64,000 bases of DNA from Arthrobacter sp. MYb23 (GCF_002979775.1 NZ_PCPR01000006.1:62001-126000), one strand, 5' to 3'. Shown: positions 51,956-61,385, numbered from the stretch's first letter. Notes: a model not told the origin generated them from the sequence alone. Numbers and translations are program-made.

Positions 51956-52984
51956 TCAGCGCTGGCGCGCGAACGGAATGACGTCGAGATCGTTGGGAAC
52001 GGTGAATTTTCCGGTGAAGTGCTCTTCGGCTTCGAGCCACACGGACGCGGGTGCGTGCCCGGGCACCAGGTGATGCAGGGCAAGGTGTTTGGCGCCGGCG
52101 GCATCTGCCAGCTTCGCTGCTTCGCGGACGCTGGTGTGGGACTTGTAATGGTGGTCGCGGGCGGCCCGGCTGCCGTCGTCGGTCTTATCGGCGTACAGCG
52201 ATTCCACCCAGTCGAAGTCGATGGCCTCGTGCAGCAACAGGTCCGTGCCGTGGGCCAGGGTGATCATGTTTTCCGTGTAGGCAGTATCGCCGGAGATGGT
52301 CACGGAACCTTCTGCGGTATCGAAGCGGAAGGCGAAGGCTGGCGCCACTGGAGGATGTTCCACCAGGATGGCGGTCACTGTGACCAGCTCGTCGCGGTAG
52401 ATCTCGAACGGTTCCATGTCCGGCGTCGGGTTGTTGTTGGGGTGGTAGCCGGTTTGTGCAGGGATCCGGATGTCTTCGGCTTTGAAGATGTCCAGGGGGC
52501 TGGGCCGCAGGCTGTCCAGGATGCGGTCGTTGAGGTCCGTGGCGTGAGCGGCCATCAGTTGCTCGAACATCTGGCGGGTGCCCGGCGTCGGATTCTCCGG
52601 CGCCAAAGGCAGAGGATCGACGACGGCGCGTGGCGACACCGGGGGCAGCTCACCGCGGTTTCCGGGTCCAATGATTCTTACCGGGTTGTGGGTGCGGTCT
52701 GCGAGGGCGTACAGGCCAAAGATGCCCAGGCCGGCCAGATCATAGACGTGGTCCGAGTGGAGGTGGGTGATGAAGAGCGCCCTCAAATCCTTGAGTTCCA
52801 GGCCTGACTGGCTGAGCCTGCGTCCGGCGCCTTGGCCGAAATCCACCAGGTAGAAGGCCTCTCCCACCACCACGGCGGTGGCTATTCCGGTGCGCTCACC
52901 GGAATCTGCTGCCGCCCACCATCTGGGGCCGCCGGCGGTCCCCAGGGTGACGATGTGCGGTTTCAGGGATGACGTCAGTGTCAC
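51956..52984 (-). CDS. MBL-fold metallohydrolase
   Basis: A 342-residue enzyme of the metallo-beta-lactamase fold with THLHSDHVYDLAGLG (HxHxDH), later Asp in SGDTAYTEN, HEAIDFD, and the C-terminal His in LALHHLVPGH. The order and length resemble RNase Z/arylsulfatase-type hydrolases. The start is GTG 52984 with GGAG upstream. Its partners, an MHS transporter and a divergent LysR regulator, suggest hydrolysis of an imported ester, lactone or similar small molecule. Confidence 0.83.
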   Translation of the reverse strand: MTLTSSLKPHIVTLGTAGGPRWWAAADSGERTGIATAVVVGEAFYLVDFGQGAGRRLSQSGLELKDLRALFITHLHSDHVYDLAGLGIFGLYALADRTHNPVRIIGPGNRGELPPVSPRAVVDPLPLAPENPTPGTRQMFEQLMAAHATDLNDRILDSLRPSPLDIFKAEDIRIPAQTGYHPNNNPTPDMEPFEIYRDELVTVTAILVEHPPVAPAFAFRFDTAEGSVTISGDTAYTENMITLAHGTDLLLHEAIDFDWVESLYADKTDDGSRAARDHHYKSHTSVREAAKLADAAGAKHLALHHLVPGHAPASVWLEAEEHFTGKFTVPNDLDVIPFARQR

Positions 52985-53039
52985 GGGTGTCTCCTTCGAC
53001 GTTGGCTTTTCTCCAGTGTGGCCCGGCTCACTGCGCTTG

Positions 53040-53045
53040 TATAAT
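53040..53045 (+). promoter_or_regulatory. Consensus -10 box TATAAT of the LysR gene
   Basis: A perfect TATAAT lies 33 nt before the ATG at 53079, in the 94-bp divergent region shared with the MBL-fold gene. The AT-rich stretch that follows (ATCAATCAATTC) is a possible LysR contact site. Confidence 0.6.
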
Positions 53046-53078
53046 CAATCAATTCAAAGAAGTTCATAAGGAGAACTG

Positions 53079-53978
53079 ATGGCTGAGTTCACCCTGCGCC
53101 AGCTCGAGTATTTTGTGGCGGTGCTCGATCATGGCTCCCTCACCAAAGCTGCGAGCGAAAGCAACATCTCCCAGGCCGCTGCCTCAATGGCGATCGCCCA
53201 GTTGGAAAAAAGCCTCGGCCTGGACCTGCTCATCCGGACCCGCGCGAAGAGGGTGGAGCCCACGCCGGCGGGACTTGAACTCGGCATCCGTGCCCGGCGA
53301 ATCCTCGGGGAAACGGCGGATCTGCAGGCCGGGGTGCTGATGCGGTCCCATGAAGAGATGCGCGGCCGGGTGTCTATCGGCTGCATGGTGGCCATTTCGC
53401 CCCGGGTGATCCCGGAACTCATCGGCTATTTCGCGGAGAAATGGCCCGAGGTGGAGCTCGACTTTGTGGAGGGCGCTGCCGAAGACCTGCAGAAGGCGGT
53501 GGGGGAGGGTGAGCTGGACCTCGCGTTTGTCTACTCCCTTCAGGTGGTGCCGGGCGTGGATGTGGTCAAGGTAGTGGAATCGCGTCCGCAGTTCATGCTC
53601 GCTGCAAGCCACCCTTTGGCAGGAAGGGCGTCGCTACGCTTCGCCGACCTTGCCAGCGAGGATGTCATTCTCTTCGACGTGCCGCCCAGTGCCGAGCGCG
53701 TCACAGCCATGTTCCTCTCGGCGGGTGTAGAGCCGAAGGTTCGTTGGAAAAGCGTGGTGGCACAGACCATCCGCGGCGTGGTGGCCAGTGGAAGGGCTAT
53801 CTCCGTGACTCACGCGTGGCCGGGGGTCGCGCCTGTTTACGCGGACGCCAAAGTTGCCCTGGTGCCCATTGAGGACGATCTCCCTGAGAGTTGGCTCGTC
53901 GCTGCCGTGCCCCCGGGGATCACGCGGCCACGCAGGGTGGATGAGGTCATTGAGGCGGCGATTCACCTGGCCGGATAA
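53079..53978 (+). CDS. LysR-family transcriptional regulator
   Basis: A 299-residue LysR regulator. The N-terminal winged HTH is TLRQLEYFVAVLDHGSLTKA ... ISQAAASMAIAQLEKSLG; the rest is a periplasmic-binding-protein-like effector domain (RVSIGCMVAISPRVIPELI onward). AAGGAG is 5 nt before the ATG. Divergent placement next to the MBL-fold hydrolase and MHS transporter strongly suggests it controls them in response to their substrate. Confidence 0.92.
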   Translation: MAEFTLRQLEYFVAVLDHGSLTKAASESNISQAAASMAIAQLEKSLGLDLLIRTRAKRVEPTPAGLELGIRARRILGETADLQAGVLMRSHEEMRGRVSIGCMVAISPRVIPELIGYFAEKWPEVELDFVEGAAEDLQKAVGEGELDLAFVYSLQVVPGVDVVKVVESRPQFMLAASHPLAGRASLRFADLASEDVILFDVPPSAERVTAMFLSAGVEPKVRWKSVVAQTIRGVVASGRAISVTHAWPGVAPVYADAKVALVPIEDDLPESWLVAAVPPGITRPRRVDEVIEAAIHLAG

Positions 53979-54091
53979 GGCTGGATCTGCACCGGGTTCG
54001 CGGGAAACCGTCGAATTCGCCGGAGTTCTCCGGCGGTCTGACACTCTTCCCGCGTTTTCGCGGCGGACGCCTGCACACTCATCTTTAGTTT

Positions 54092-54127
54092 CCCAAAGCA
54101 ATCAATCTGAGTTATAGTTGCTTTAGG
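54092..54127. promoter_or_regulatory. Inverted repeat over the marR promoter (operator)
   Basis: CCCAAAGCAA (54092-54101) and TTGCTTTAGG (54118-54127) match in 9 of 10 positions as inverted arms, 16 bp apart. The -10-like TATAGT (54113-54118) lies between them, so a bound dimer would block RNA polymerase. It is probably autoregulated by the MarR protein. Confidence 0.65.
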
Positions 54128-54151
54128 CAAACAAAAAGAGGGGTGTCTTCC

Positions 54152-54634
54152 ATGTCCGTTGGTTCTGCCACGGCAACCGATCTTGTGCATCAAATCTTCG
54201 ATCTCCAGCGCACGCTGCGCTGTGTGGTGACCGCCCACATGTCCCGCGTTCCCGACGTCGGGATGGCTGTGCAAGGGGTGATGCGCTTCATCGGCGAGGG
54301 GGAGACCCGCGCTACGCACCTGGCCACGCGCCTCGGTGTCAGCGCACCGGTCCTCAGCCGGCACATCACCGAACTCGAGGATCTTGGCTTTGTGGTCAGG
54401 CGGCCCGATCCCGCGGACGGTCGGGCCCAGCTCCTTGCCCTTACTGAGGAGGGCGCAGCGAAACTGCGCGAATTTGAAGAACAACGCAGCGTGAGACTGC
54501 GCGATTACCTGGCGGATTGGAGCGAGGCTGACGCCCTCGAGGCCTCCCAGGTCATCAACAAACTCACCGCGTCCCTCAAGGACTCAATCCGGGCAACGGC
54601 GGCCGGCTCCATCACAACACACCAGACAGCTTAG
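54152..54634 (+). CDS. MarR-family transcriptional regulator
   Basis: A 160-residue winged-helix regulator. The recognition region is ETRATHLATRLGVSAPVLSRHITELEDLGFVVRRPDPADGRAQ, split here by the wing (DPADGRAQLLALTEEG). ATG 54152 has AGAGGGG 8 nt upstream. The DHA2 exporter gene follows after 8 nt in the same operon, the standard arrangement of a repressor released by the drug its exporter removes. Confidence 0.92.
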   Translation: MSVGSATATDLVHQIFDLQRTLRCVVTAHMSRVPDVGMAVQGVMRFIGEGETRATHLATRLGVSAPVLSRHITELEDLGFVVRRPDPADGRAQLLALTEEGAAKLREFEEQRSVRLRDYLADWSEADALEASQVINKLTASLKDSIRATAAGSITTHQTA

Positions 54635-54642
54635 GAGCCACC

Positions 54643-56745
54643 ATGGCCACACCAGCAGTTCAGAACACCAAGGCGGCGGACGCCTCAGTCAGCTCCGCGG
54701 CCAACAAAGCCGCAGCACCTATGACGCACCGGCAGATCATGGAAGCCCTCACGGGGCTCCTTGCAGCCTTCTTCACAGCGATCCTGAGCAGCACGATTGT
54801 TGCCAACGCGCTGCCCACCATCATGTCCGAGCTCAAGGGTACGCAAACCGACTTCGCGTGGGTCATCACGGCCGCATTGCTGGCGAACGCCGCCACCACC
54901 CCCATCTGGGGCAAGCTCGCGGACCTCTTCGACAAGAAGCTCCTCGTCCAGCTGAGCATCATCATCTTCGTGGCCGGCTCGGTCATGGCGGGTCTTTCTG
55001 AAACCATTCCGCTGCTGCTGACCGCCCGCGTCATCCAAGGCGTGGCCATGGGCGGCCTCACCGCCCTCGCGCAAGCGATCATCGGCTCCATGATTCCGCC
55101 GCGTGACCGCGGCAAGTACTCCGGTTACATGGGCGCCGTCATGGCCGTAGGTACTGCCGGCGGCCCGCTGCTGGGCGGCTTCATCGTTGACAGCCCGCTG
55201 GGCTGGCGTTGGACGTTCTTCGTCTGCGTGCCCCTCGCCGTCGTCGCGCTCATCCTGCTCCAGGTGACCCTGAAGATCGAGCACATCAAGCGCCCTGCCA
55301 AGATCGACTGGCTCGGTTCCATCCTCCTGACGTCCGGCGTGAGCCTGCTCCTCATCTGGGTTTCCTTCGCTGGCAACCCTGACTACTACGACTGGTTCTC
55401 CTGGCAGTCCGCCCTCATGGTGGGTGGCGGCGTGGCGCTGCTTGCAGTGCTGGTCTTCGTGGAAACCAAGGTCGCCCAGCCCATCATTCCGCTCAAGATC
55501 ATCTCCGAGCGCACCACGGCCCTGGCCATTGTTGCCTCCGTTGCAGTCGGCATCGCCATGTTCGGCTCGTCCACCTTCCTGGGTCAGTACTTCCAGGTTG
55601 CCCGCGGTGCCACACCCACCGAGGCCGGCCTGCTGACGCTGCCCATGATCGCCGGCAACCTGATCGGCTCCGTCGCGTCCGGCATCCTGATCAGCCGCTT
55701 CGGCAAGTGGAAGAGGTTCCTGATTGCAGGCTCCGTCCTGCTCATTGGCGGCCTCGCGTTCGCCGGAACCATGGATCACACCACTGAACTGTGGATCGTG
55801 GCCATCTACACCGGAGTGTTCGGCCTGGGACTGGGCATGCTGATGCAGAACCTGGTGCTGGCTGTGCAGAACACCGTCCAGGCCAAGGACATTGGAACCG
55901 CCAGTGCCTCGGTGGCGTTCTTCCGCTCGGTGGGTGGCGCGATTGGTGTCTCCGTGCTCGGTGCCATCATGTCCACCCATGTGAAGGACCTCGCCGTTGA
56001 AGGCATGGCCGCCGCCGGAATTCCCGTCCAGGGCGGCGCCTCCGGAGCCAGTATGGACCTTGCCGATATGCCCGCTCCCGTCGCCGAGATCATGCGTGCT
56101 GCCTACGGCGACGCAACTGCCCAGATCTTCCTGATCTCCGCGATCATCAGCGTGGTGGCCCTCTTGTCAGTGCTGTTCATCAAGGAACGTCCGCTGCGCC
56201 GCACGGTTGATGCTGCTCCCGAAAAGGAACTCATAGCCACCGCCTCGGGAGACGCCGGAATGTCGCTGGACACCTCGTCCCTGGACGCAGTAAAAGCGGA
56301 CGACGACGGCGCACACCGCCTGGGTGCCCACCCTTCCGTTCCGGTGGGCGGCCGGCAGGGATCGGCTGGGGATCGCCAGATTCCGATGGGAGATCGTCAG
56401 GTTCCGAACCCGGAGTCCGGATCCGATCTTGACCTCGAGTTTGCACGGATCCTCACCCAGGAACGGCCGCACGGGACGTCTGATGTGAAGGAAGTCCAGG
56501 AGCAGTTGTCCCGTACCCAGTACGTTCTGGCAGAACAGCAGTTGCAGCTCAGCCGCGCCAACGTGGAACTGCAGGCCCGCTTGCGGGAGCAGCAAACCAT
56601 CGCGGAGCAACAAGCCAAAACCGCCGAGGAACTCGCCGCTGTCCGCAAGGAACTCAAGCGCGAACGCAGGCAGCAGGAACGCATGGCGCTGTTGCTGCTC
56701 CAAGGTGTTGAGGCCCGCTCCGAGCACGGGAAGCACGCAGGCTAA
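54643..56745 (+). CDS. DHA2-family MFS multidrug exporter with coiled-coil tail
   Basis: A 700-residue transporter. Fourteen helices occupy residues ~30-525, with SSTIVANALPTIMSEL in helix 1 and WGKLADLFDKKLL between helices 2 and 3, as in EmrB/QacA-type drug:H+ antiporters. After the last helix comes an unusual ~175-residue cytosolic tail: a linker with GDRQIPMGDRQVP, then a Gln/Glu/Arg-rich coiled coil (about residues 610-690). Typical family members end near residue 520. The tail is unexplained. Its gene is co-transcribed with marR. Confidence 0.88.
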   Translation: MATPAVQNTKAADASVSSAANKAAAPMTHRQIMEALTGLLAAFFTAILSSTIVANALPTIMSELKGTQTDFAWVITAALLANAATTPIWGKLADLFDKKLLVQLSIIIFVAGSVMAGLSETIPLLLTARVIQGVAMGGLTALAQAIIGSMIPPRDRGKYSGYMGAVMAVGTAGGPLLGGFIVDSPLGWRWTFFVCVPLAVVALILLQVTLKIEHIKRPAKIDWLGSILLTSGVSLLLIWVSFAGNPDYYDWFSWQSALMVGGGVALLAVLVFVETKVAQPIIPLKIISERTTALAIVASVAVGIAMFGSSTFLGQYFQVARGATPTEAGLLTLPMIAGNLIGSVASGILISRFGKWKRFLIAGSVLLIGGLAFAGTMDHTTELWIVAIYTGVFGLGLGMLMQNLVLAVQNTVQAKDIGTASASVAFFRSVGGAIGVSVLGAIMSTHVKDLAVEGMAAAGIPVQGGASGASMDLADMPAPVAEIMRAAYGDATAQIFLISAIISVVALLSVLFIKERPLRRTVDAAPEKELIATASGDAGMSLDTSSLDAVKADDDGAHRLGAHPSVPVGGRQGSAGDRQIPMGDRQVPNPESGSDLDLEFARILTQERPHGTSDVKEVQEQLSRTQYVLAEQQLQLSRANVELQARLREQQTIAEQQAKTAEELAAVRKELKRERRQQERMALLLLQGVEARSEHGKHAG

Positions 56746-56760
56746 GTCCACGCAATGTGA

Positions 56761-56788
56761 AGCGCCGGTTGGGAAACCAGCCGGCGCT
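56761..56788 (+). terminator. Terminator of the marR-exporter operon
   Basis: AGCGCCGGTTGG (56761-56772) pairs with CCAGCCGGCGCT (56777-56788), one G-T wobble, around a GAAA loop, 15 bp after the exporter stop. The following ~220 bp to the ABC exporter are non-coding, with a TAGAGT -10-like box at 56928-56933. Confidence 0.8.
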
Positions 56789-57011
56789 CTGCTGTGTCGC
56801 CTTGTCTTCGGGGCGCTGCGTTCCTGCAGGCCAGCGTCCTTGCCCCAGCGGGAGCATCCACGGCACATGAACTACTCCGCTGGGATGATCTTTTGCGTAA
56901 GTTGTTTCGCCGGGGCAACGGATTTCGTAGAGTAGGGAGGCTAATACTGTCAGCCCCGGCTGCGACACTTCTCTTATCTCATTCACGCACTCTTTCTAAG
57001 GACCCGTGGGC

Positions 57012-58745
57012 ATGCTTGTCACCCTTATACGGCGCTATTCCAAGCCGTATTTGCCGCAGATTGTGGCCGTGCTGATTTTTCAGCTGGCGTCCACCATCGC
57101 CACGCTCTACCTCCCCAGCCTCAACGCCAGGATTATTGATGAGGGAGTTTCCCGTGGAGACACTGACTTCATCTGGCAGACCGGTGCGCTCATGCTCGCT
57201 GTCGCCCTTGGACAGGTGCTCACTGCCATCATCGCCGTGTACTTCGGCTCCCGCGTGGCCATGGCCATCGGTCGGGACCTTCGCCGCAGCGTTTTCAGGC
57301 AGGTCAGCAGCTTTTCCGCTCAGGATGTCAACACTTTCGGTGCTCCCACGCTGATCACCCGCGGCACCAATGACGTCCAGCAGGTACAGATGCTGGTACT
57401 CATGGGCCTGAACTTCATGGTTTCAACTCCCATTATGTGTGTTGGCGGCATCATCATGGCGCTCCGTGAGGACCTCAGCCTTTCCTGGCTGGTCTGGGTC
57501 TCAGTCCCTGTCCTGGTGGCCGTTGTGGGCTACCTCGTAGTCCGTCTCATGCCTCTGTTCCGGTCCATGCAGACCAAGATCGACGCCATCAACGGTGTGC
57601 TGCGCGAGCAGATCATCGGTATCCGCGTGGTCCGTGCTTTTGTGCGTGAACCCCACGAGGCCAGGCGCTTCGGGGATGCCAATGAAGATCTCACCGCTGT
57701 GTCGGTAAAGATCGGCAACCTGTTTGTCCTGATGTTCCCTGCAATCGGCATGATCCTGCACCTGTCCACTGCAGCCGTCCTGTGGTTCGGCGGCCAGCGG
57801 GTGGACTCCGGCGACATGCAGGTGGGTGCGCTCACTGCCTTCCTCCAGTACCTGCTGCAGATCCTGATGGCCGTCATGATGGGCACGTTCATGGCCATGA
57901 TGATTCCCCGTGCGTCCGTCTGTGCAGACCGCATCGGCGAGGTTCTGGACGTGGAGCCTTCCATCCACAACCCCACCTCACCGGTGGTGCCGGCCGAGAA
58001 GAAGGGACGCGTGGAGTTCCGCGATGTCACCTTCAAGTACCCCGGTGCCGAGGCGCCGGTGCTGAGTAACATCTCCTTCACCGCCGAGCCCGGCAAGACC
58101 CTGGCCATCATTGGCTCCACCGGCGCCGGCAAGACCACCTTGGTCTCGCTGCTGCCGCGGCTTTACGACGTCGCCTCCGGTGACGTCCTGCTCGACGGCG
58201 TACCCGTCACCAAGATGGACGCCTCGGAGATCACCAGCCGGGTATCAGCGGTGCCGCAGAAGCCGTACTTGTTCTCCGGGACCATCGAGCACAATCTGCG
58301 CTTCGGCAAGCCCGACGCCACGGACGAAGAACTGTGGGATGCGTTGGAGACGGCGCAGGCCAAGGGATTCGTGGAAGAAAAGTCATCCGGCTTGAGCCGG
58401 CGCATCGCCCAGGGCGGTACCAACGTCTCCGGCGGCCAGCGCCAGAGGCTGTCCATTGCCAGGGCGTTGGTGACCAAACCGAACGTGTACTTGTTTGATG
58501 ACTCCTTCTCCGCGTTGGATGTCGCTACCGATGCCAGGTTGCGCAAGGCCTTGAAGGCCAAGACCCGGGACGCCACGGTCATCATCGTTGCCCAGCGCGT
58601 CTCAACCATCGCGGACGCGGACGAGATCCTTGTGCTGGATAACGGCAGGATCGTTGACCGCGGAACGCACGAGGAACTGCTGGAGACGTCACCCACCTAC
58701 CAGGAAATCGTTGAATCCCAGCTGAGCGTGGAGGAAGTGGCATGA
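57012..58745 (+). CDS. Heterodimeric ABC exporter, subunit 1 (degenerate Walker B)
   Basis: A 577-residue half-transporter with six membrane helices and an ATPase domain. Walker A is GSTGAGKTT and the signature is VSGGQRQR, but Walker B ends YLFDDSFSALD, with Asp in place of the catalytic Glu. This is the hallmark of the non-hydrolysing site of TM287/288-type heterodimers. ATG 57012 fits AAGGA 9 nt upstream better than GTG 57006. Its stop overlaps the ATG of subunit 2. Likely drug or lipid export. Confidence 0.9.
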   Translation: MLVTLIRRYSKPYLPQIVAVLIFQLASTIATLYLPSLNARIIDEGVSRGDTDFIWQTGALMLAVALGQVLTAIIAVYFGSRVAMAIGRDLRRSVFRQVSSFSAQDVNTFGAPTLITRGTNDVQQVQMLVLMGLNFMVSTPIMCVGGIIMALREDLSLSWLVWVSVPVLVAVVGYLVVRLMPLFRSMQTKIDAINGVLREQIIGIRVVRAFVREPHEARRFGDANEDLTAVSVKIGNLFVLMFPAIGMILHLSTAAVLWFGGQRVDSGDMQVGALTAFLQYLLQILMAVMMGTFMAMMIPRASVCADRIGEVLDVEPSIHNPTSPVVPAEKKGRVEFRDVTFKYPGAEAPVLSNISFTAEPGKTLAIIGSTGAGKTTLVSLLPRLYDVASGDVLLDGVPVTKMDASEITSRVSAVPQKPYLFSGTIEHNLRFGKPDATDEELWDALETAQAKGFVEEKSSGLSRRIAQGGTNVSGGQRQRLSIARALVTKPNVYLFDDSFSALDVATDARLRKALKAKTRDATVIIVAQRVSTIADADEILVLDNGRIVDRGTHEELLETSPTYQEIVESQLSVEEVA

Positions 58746-60820
58746 GCGAGCAGAACCAGCAGAAGAAGCGTGGCTGGGCTGCGAAGGCTCAAGCCGCGAA
58801 GGACGCCAAGGCAACAGCCGAGGCTGAGGTGGCAACTGAAATGCTCGACGATGAGGACTTCGTCGAAGAGGAATACGTCCCCTCCGAAGCTGACGGCGGC
58901 ATGTTCGGTGACGTCCCGGCAAAGAAGGCCAAGGAGTTCTGGCCGTCCGCCAAGCGACTCATGGGCTTGCTGAAGCCCGAGGCTGTGGGCGTGTACATCG
59001 TGATCGGCCTCGTCATCGTCTCGGTGGTCCTCAACGTGATCGCCCCCAAGGTCCTGGGTAACGCCATGGACGTCATTTTCGGTGGCGTCATGGGCCGGCA
59101 GATCCCTGAAGGGGTCTCCCAGGAGCAGTTCGTGGAACTCATGCGTCAGCAGGGCCAGGGCAACTTCGCGGACATGGTCTCCAAGATGGAACTCACCAAC
59201 GGGATTGACTTCCCCAAGCTGACGTTCCTGATTTCAATCGTGCTCCTCATGTACTTTGTGGCCAACATCTTCCTGTGGGCCCAGGGTTGGTTGCTCAACA
59301 GGATCGTCATGCGGGTTATCAAGAAGCTCCGTAATGACGTCCAAGCCAAGCTCAACAGGCTCCCGTTGAACTACTTCGACACCCGCCAGCGTGGCGACAT
59401 CCTGTCCCGCGTGACCAACGACGTCGACAACGTCCAGCAAGGCCTCCAGCAGGCGTTTTCCCAACTGGTCAGCTCAGTACTCACTGTCCTGGGCATCACG
59501 GTCATGATGTTCATCGTGTCTTGGGAATTGGCGCTGATTGCTTTGATCGCCCTGCCGTTGTCCGGCATTGTGGCGGGCGTCATTGGTGCCCGTAGCCAGA
59601 AGCTCTTCGCGGCACAGTGGAAGAACACCGGCGCACTGAACGGCCAGATCGAGGAATCGTTCTCCGGCCACGACCTCGTGAAGGTCTTCGGGCGCGATGC
59701 TGACATGCTGGAGCGTTTCGACGAGAAGAACGAGGAACTCTACAAGGCCTCCTTCGGTGCACAGTTCGTGTCCGGCGTGATCTTCCCGGCCATGAACTTC
59801 GTGTCCTACCTTGCGTACGTCGGCATTGCCGTGGTGGGTGGCCTGCGTGTTGCCTCGGGCTCCATGAGCCTGGGCGATGCCACAGCCTTCATCCAGTACT
59901 CGCGTGAATTCACCCAACCGCTGGGTCAGATTGCCGGCATGGCCAACATGCTGCAGTCCGGTGTTGCTTCCGCAGAGCGCGTCTTCGAGTTCCTGGACGC
60001 CGATGAAGAAGTTGAAGAGAACGGTACGCGCCACCTGCCCTCCAAGACCGACGGCCACGTGGAGTTTGAGCACGTTTCGTTCAGTTATGTGGAGGACAAG
60101 CCGCTTATTGAGGACCTTTCCTTTGCTGCACAACCTGGTCACACCGTCGCGATTGTTGGCCCCACCGGTGCCGGTAAGACCACGCTGGTGAACCTCGTGA
60201 TGCGTTTCTACGAGCTCAACGCCGGCCGGATCACCTTGGACGGCGTGGACATCAAGGACCTCAGCCGCGCAGAACTGCGGTCCAAGGTGGGCATGGTGTT
60301 GCAGGATGCCTGGCTGTTTGGCGGGACCATCTACGACAACATCAAGTACGGCAACCTGGACGCCACCGAGGATCAGATCATGGAGGCGGCCAAGGCCACC
60401 TACGTGGACCGCTTTGTGCGGGCGCTCCCGGACGGTTACCAGACCATCATCGACGAAGAAGGCAACAACGTCAGCGCCGGTGAAAAGCAGCTCATCACCA
60501 TCGCCCGTGCCTTCGTGTCAGATCCGTCGCTGCTGATCCTGGACGAAGCTACGAGCTCCGTGGACACCCGTACCGAGCTGTTGCTGCAGAAGGCCATGGC
60601 CGCGCTCCGCACGGACCGGACGAGCTTCGTGATTGCCCACCGCCTGTCCACCATTCGCGACGCCGACACCATTTTGGTGATGGAGAACGGCAAGATCGTG
60701 GAACAGGGCAACCATGCCCACCTGCTCACGCTGCAGGGTGCGTACTACCGGTTGTACATGTCCCAGTTCGCTGGTGAGGAAGACGCCGCAGTGGATGACT
60801 CGACGGCGGTGCACAGCTGA
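58742..60820 (+). CDS. Heterodimeric ABC exporter, subunit 2 (catalytic site)
   Basis: A 692-residue half-transporter with an acidic ~70-residue N-terminal extension (AEVATEMLDDEDFVEEEYVP), six helices and an ATPase domain. Walker A GPTGAGKTT and Walker B LLILDEATSSVD are canonical, but the signature is VSAGEKQL rather than LSGGQ. With subunit 1 this gives one consensus and one degenerate ATP site. The ATGA overlap ensures equal synthesis of both subunits. Confidence 0.9.
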   Translation: MSEQNQQKKRGWAAKAQAAKDAKATAEAEVATEMLDDEDFVEEEYVPSEADGGMFGDVPAKKAKEFWPSAKRLMGLLKPEAVGVYIVIGLVIVSVVLNVIAPKVLGNAMDVIFGGVMGRQIPEGVSQEQFVELMRQQGQGNFADMVSKMELTNGIDFPKLTFLISIVLLMYFVANIFLWAQGWLLNRIVMRVIKKLRNDVQAKLNRLPLNYFDTRQRGDILSRVTNDVDNVQQGLQQAFSQLVSSVLTVLGITVMMFIVSWELALIALIALPLSGIVAGVIGARSQKLFAAQWKNTGALNGQIEESFSGHDLVKVFGRDADMLERFDEKNEELYKASFGAQFVSGVIFPAMNFVSYLAYVGIAVVGGLRVASGSMSLGDATAFIQYSREFTQPLGQIAGMANMLQSGVASAERVFEFLDADEEVEENGTRHLPSKTDGHVEFEHVSFSYVEDKPLIEDLSFAAQPGHTVAIVGPTGAGKTTLVNLVMRFYELNAGRITLDGVDIKDLSRAELRSKVGMVLQDAWLFGGTIYDNIKYGNLDATEDQIMEAAKATYVDRFVRALPDGYQTIIDEEGNNVSAGEKQLITIARAFVSDPSLLILDEATSSVDTRTELLLQKAMAALRTDRTSFVIAHRLSTIRDADTILVMENGKIVEQGNHAHLLTLQGAYYRLYMSQFAGEEDAAVDDSTAVHS

Positions 60821-60843
60821 GCACGGATTCACTGAGCACTGGA

Positions 60844-61311
60844 GTGACGACCCCGGAGTCCGTATCGCCCCGGCGCATTGAGGTACTCGTGCCCATGCGC
60901 TGGGGTGACATGGACGCCTACGGACACATCAACAATGTGCAGATAGTCCGCATGCTTGAGGAAGCCCGCATCGCAGCCTTCGGGCCACCACGCGGTGCGG
61001 GCCTTCCCGGCTTGGAACCACCGGCTGCCCTGTTCAACGATGTTGAAGAGGGCACCATGACCCTCGTAGTGGAGCATAAGGTCCGCTACGTCCGGACGCT
61101 GGAATACCGCAACATTCCGGCCGTCGTGCAGATTTGGGTCGGTGCCATCAAGGGCGCCAGCTTTGATCTCCACTACGTCATCAAGGACCCGGTCACCCGG
61201 GAGGACTGCGTCAAAGCCAGCACGCACCTGGCCTTCGTCGCCGAGGCCACGGGCCGGGTCCTAAGGCTCACACCGGAGCAAAAGGAAAAGCTGGAGAAGT
61301 ACCAAGCCTGA
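60844..61311 (+). CDS. Hotdog-fold acyl-CoA thioesterase
   Basis: A 155-residue 4HBT-family protein with RWGDMDAYGHINNVQIVRMLEEAR, split here as the Asp-x-x-x-HxNN catalytic loop and helix. It hydrolyses acyl-CoA thioesters, substrate unknown. GTG 60844 is 23 nt after the ABC exporter stop; no strong ribosome site is seen, so it may depend on read-through from the exporter genes. It could supply or remove acyl groups for a lipid exported by the ABC pair, but that is a guess. Confidence 0.85.
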   Translation: MTTPESVSPRRIEVLVPMRWGDMDAYGHINNVQIVRMLEEARIAAFGPPRGAGLPGLEPPAALFNDVEEGTMTLVVEHKVRYVRTLEYRNIPAVVQIWVGAIKGASFDLHYVIKDPVTREDCVKASTHLAFVAEATGRVLRLTPEQKEKLEKYQA

Positions 61312-61312
61312 C

Positions 61313-61375
61313 GAGTTTTTGTACAGCTGATGCCCTCAAAGGGCCGTCTTAAGGGCCTCAGCTGTACAAAAACTC
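61313..61375. terminator. Long symmetric hairpin terminator
   Basis: GAGTTTTTGTACAGCTGA (61313-61330) pairs perfectly with 61358-61375, continuing inward with GCCCT/AGGGC. It starts 1 bp after the thioesterase stop. T-runs and A-runs lie within the stem itself. Confidence 0.75.
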
Positions 61376-61379
61376 CGCG

Positions 61380-61385
61380 TAGAGT
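61380..61385 (+). promoter_or_regulatory. -10 box TAGAGT of cutC
   Basis: TAGAGT ends 6 nt before the ATG at 61392, with no ribosome site between, again suggesting a leaderless message directly after the terminator. Confidence 0.5.

Noticed and set aside
54685..55980. 431-codon open frame opposite the DHA2 exporter
   Set aside because: It is a shadow rich in Gly, His and Asp, a composition typical of antisense frames over membrane-protein genes.
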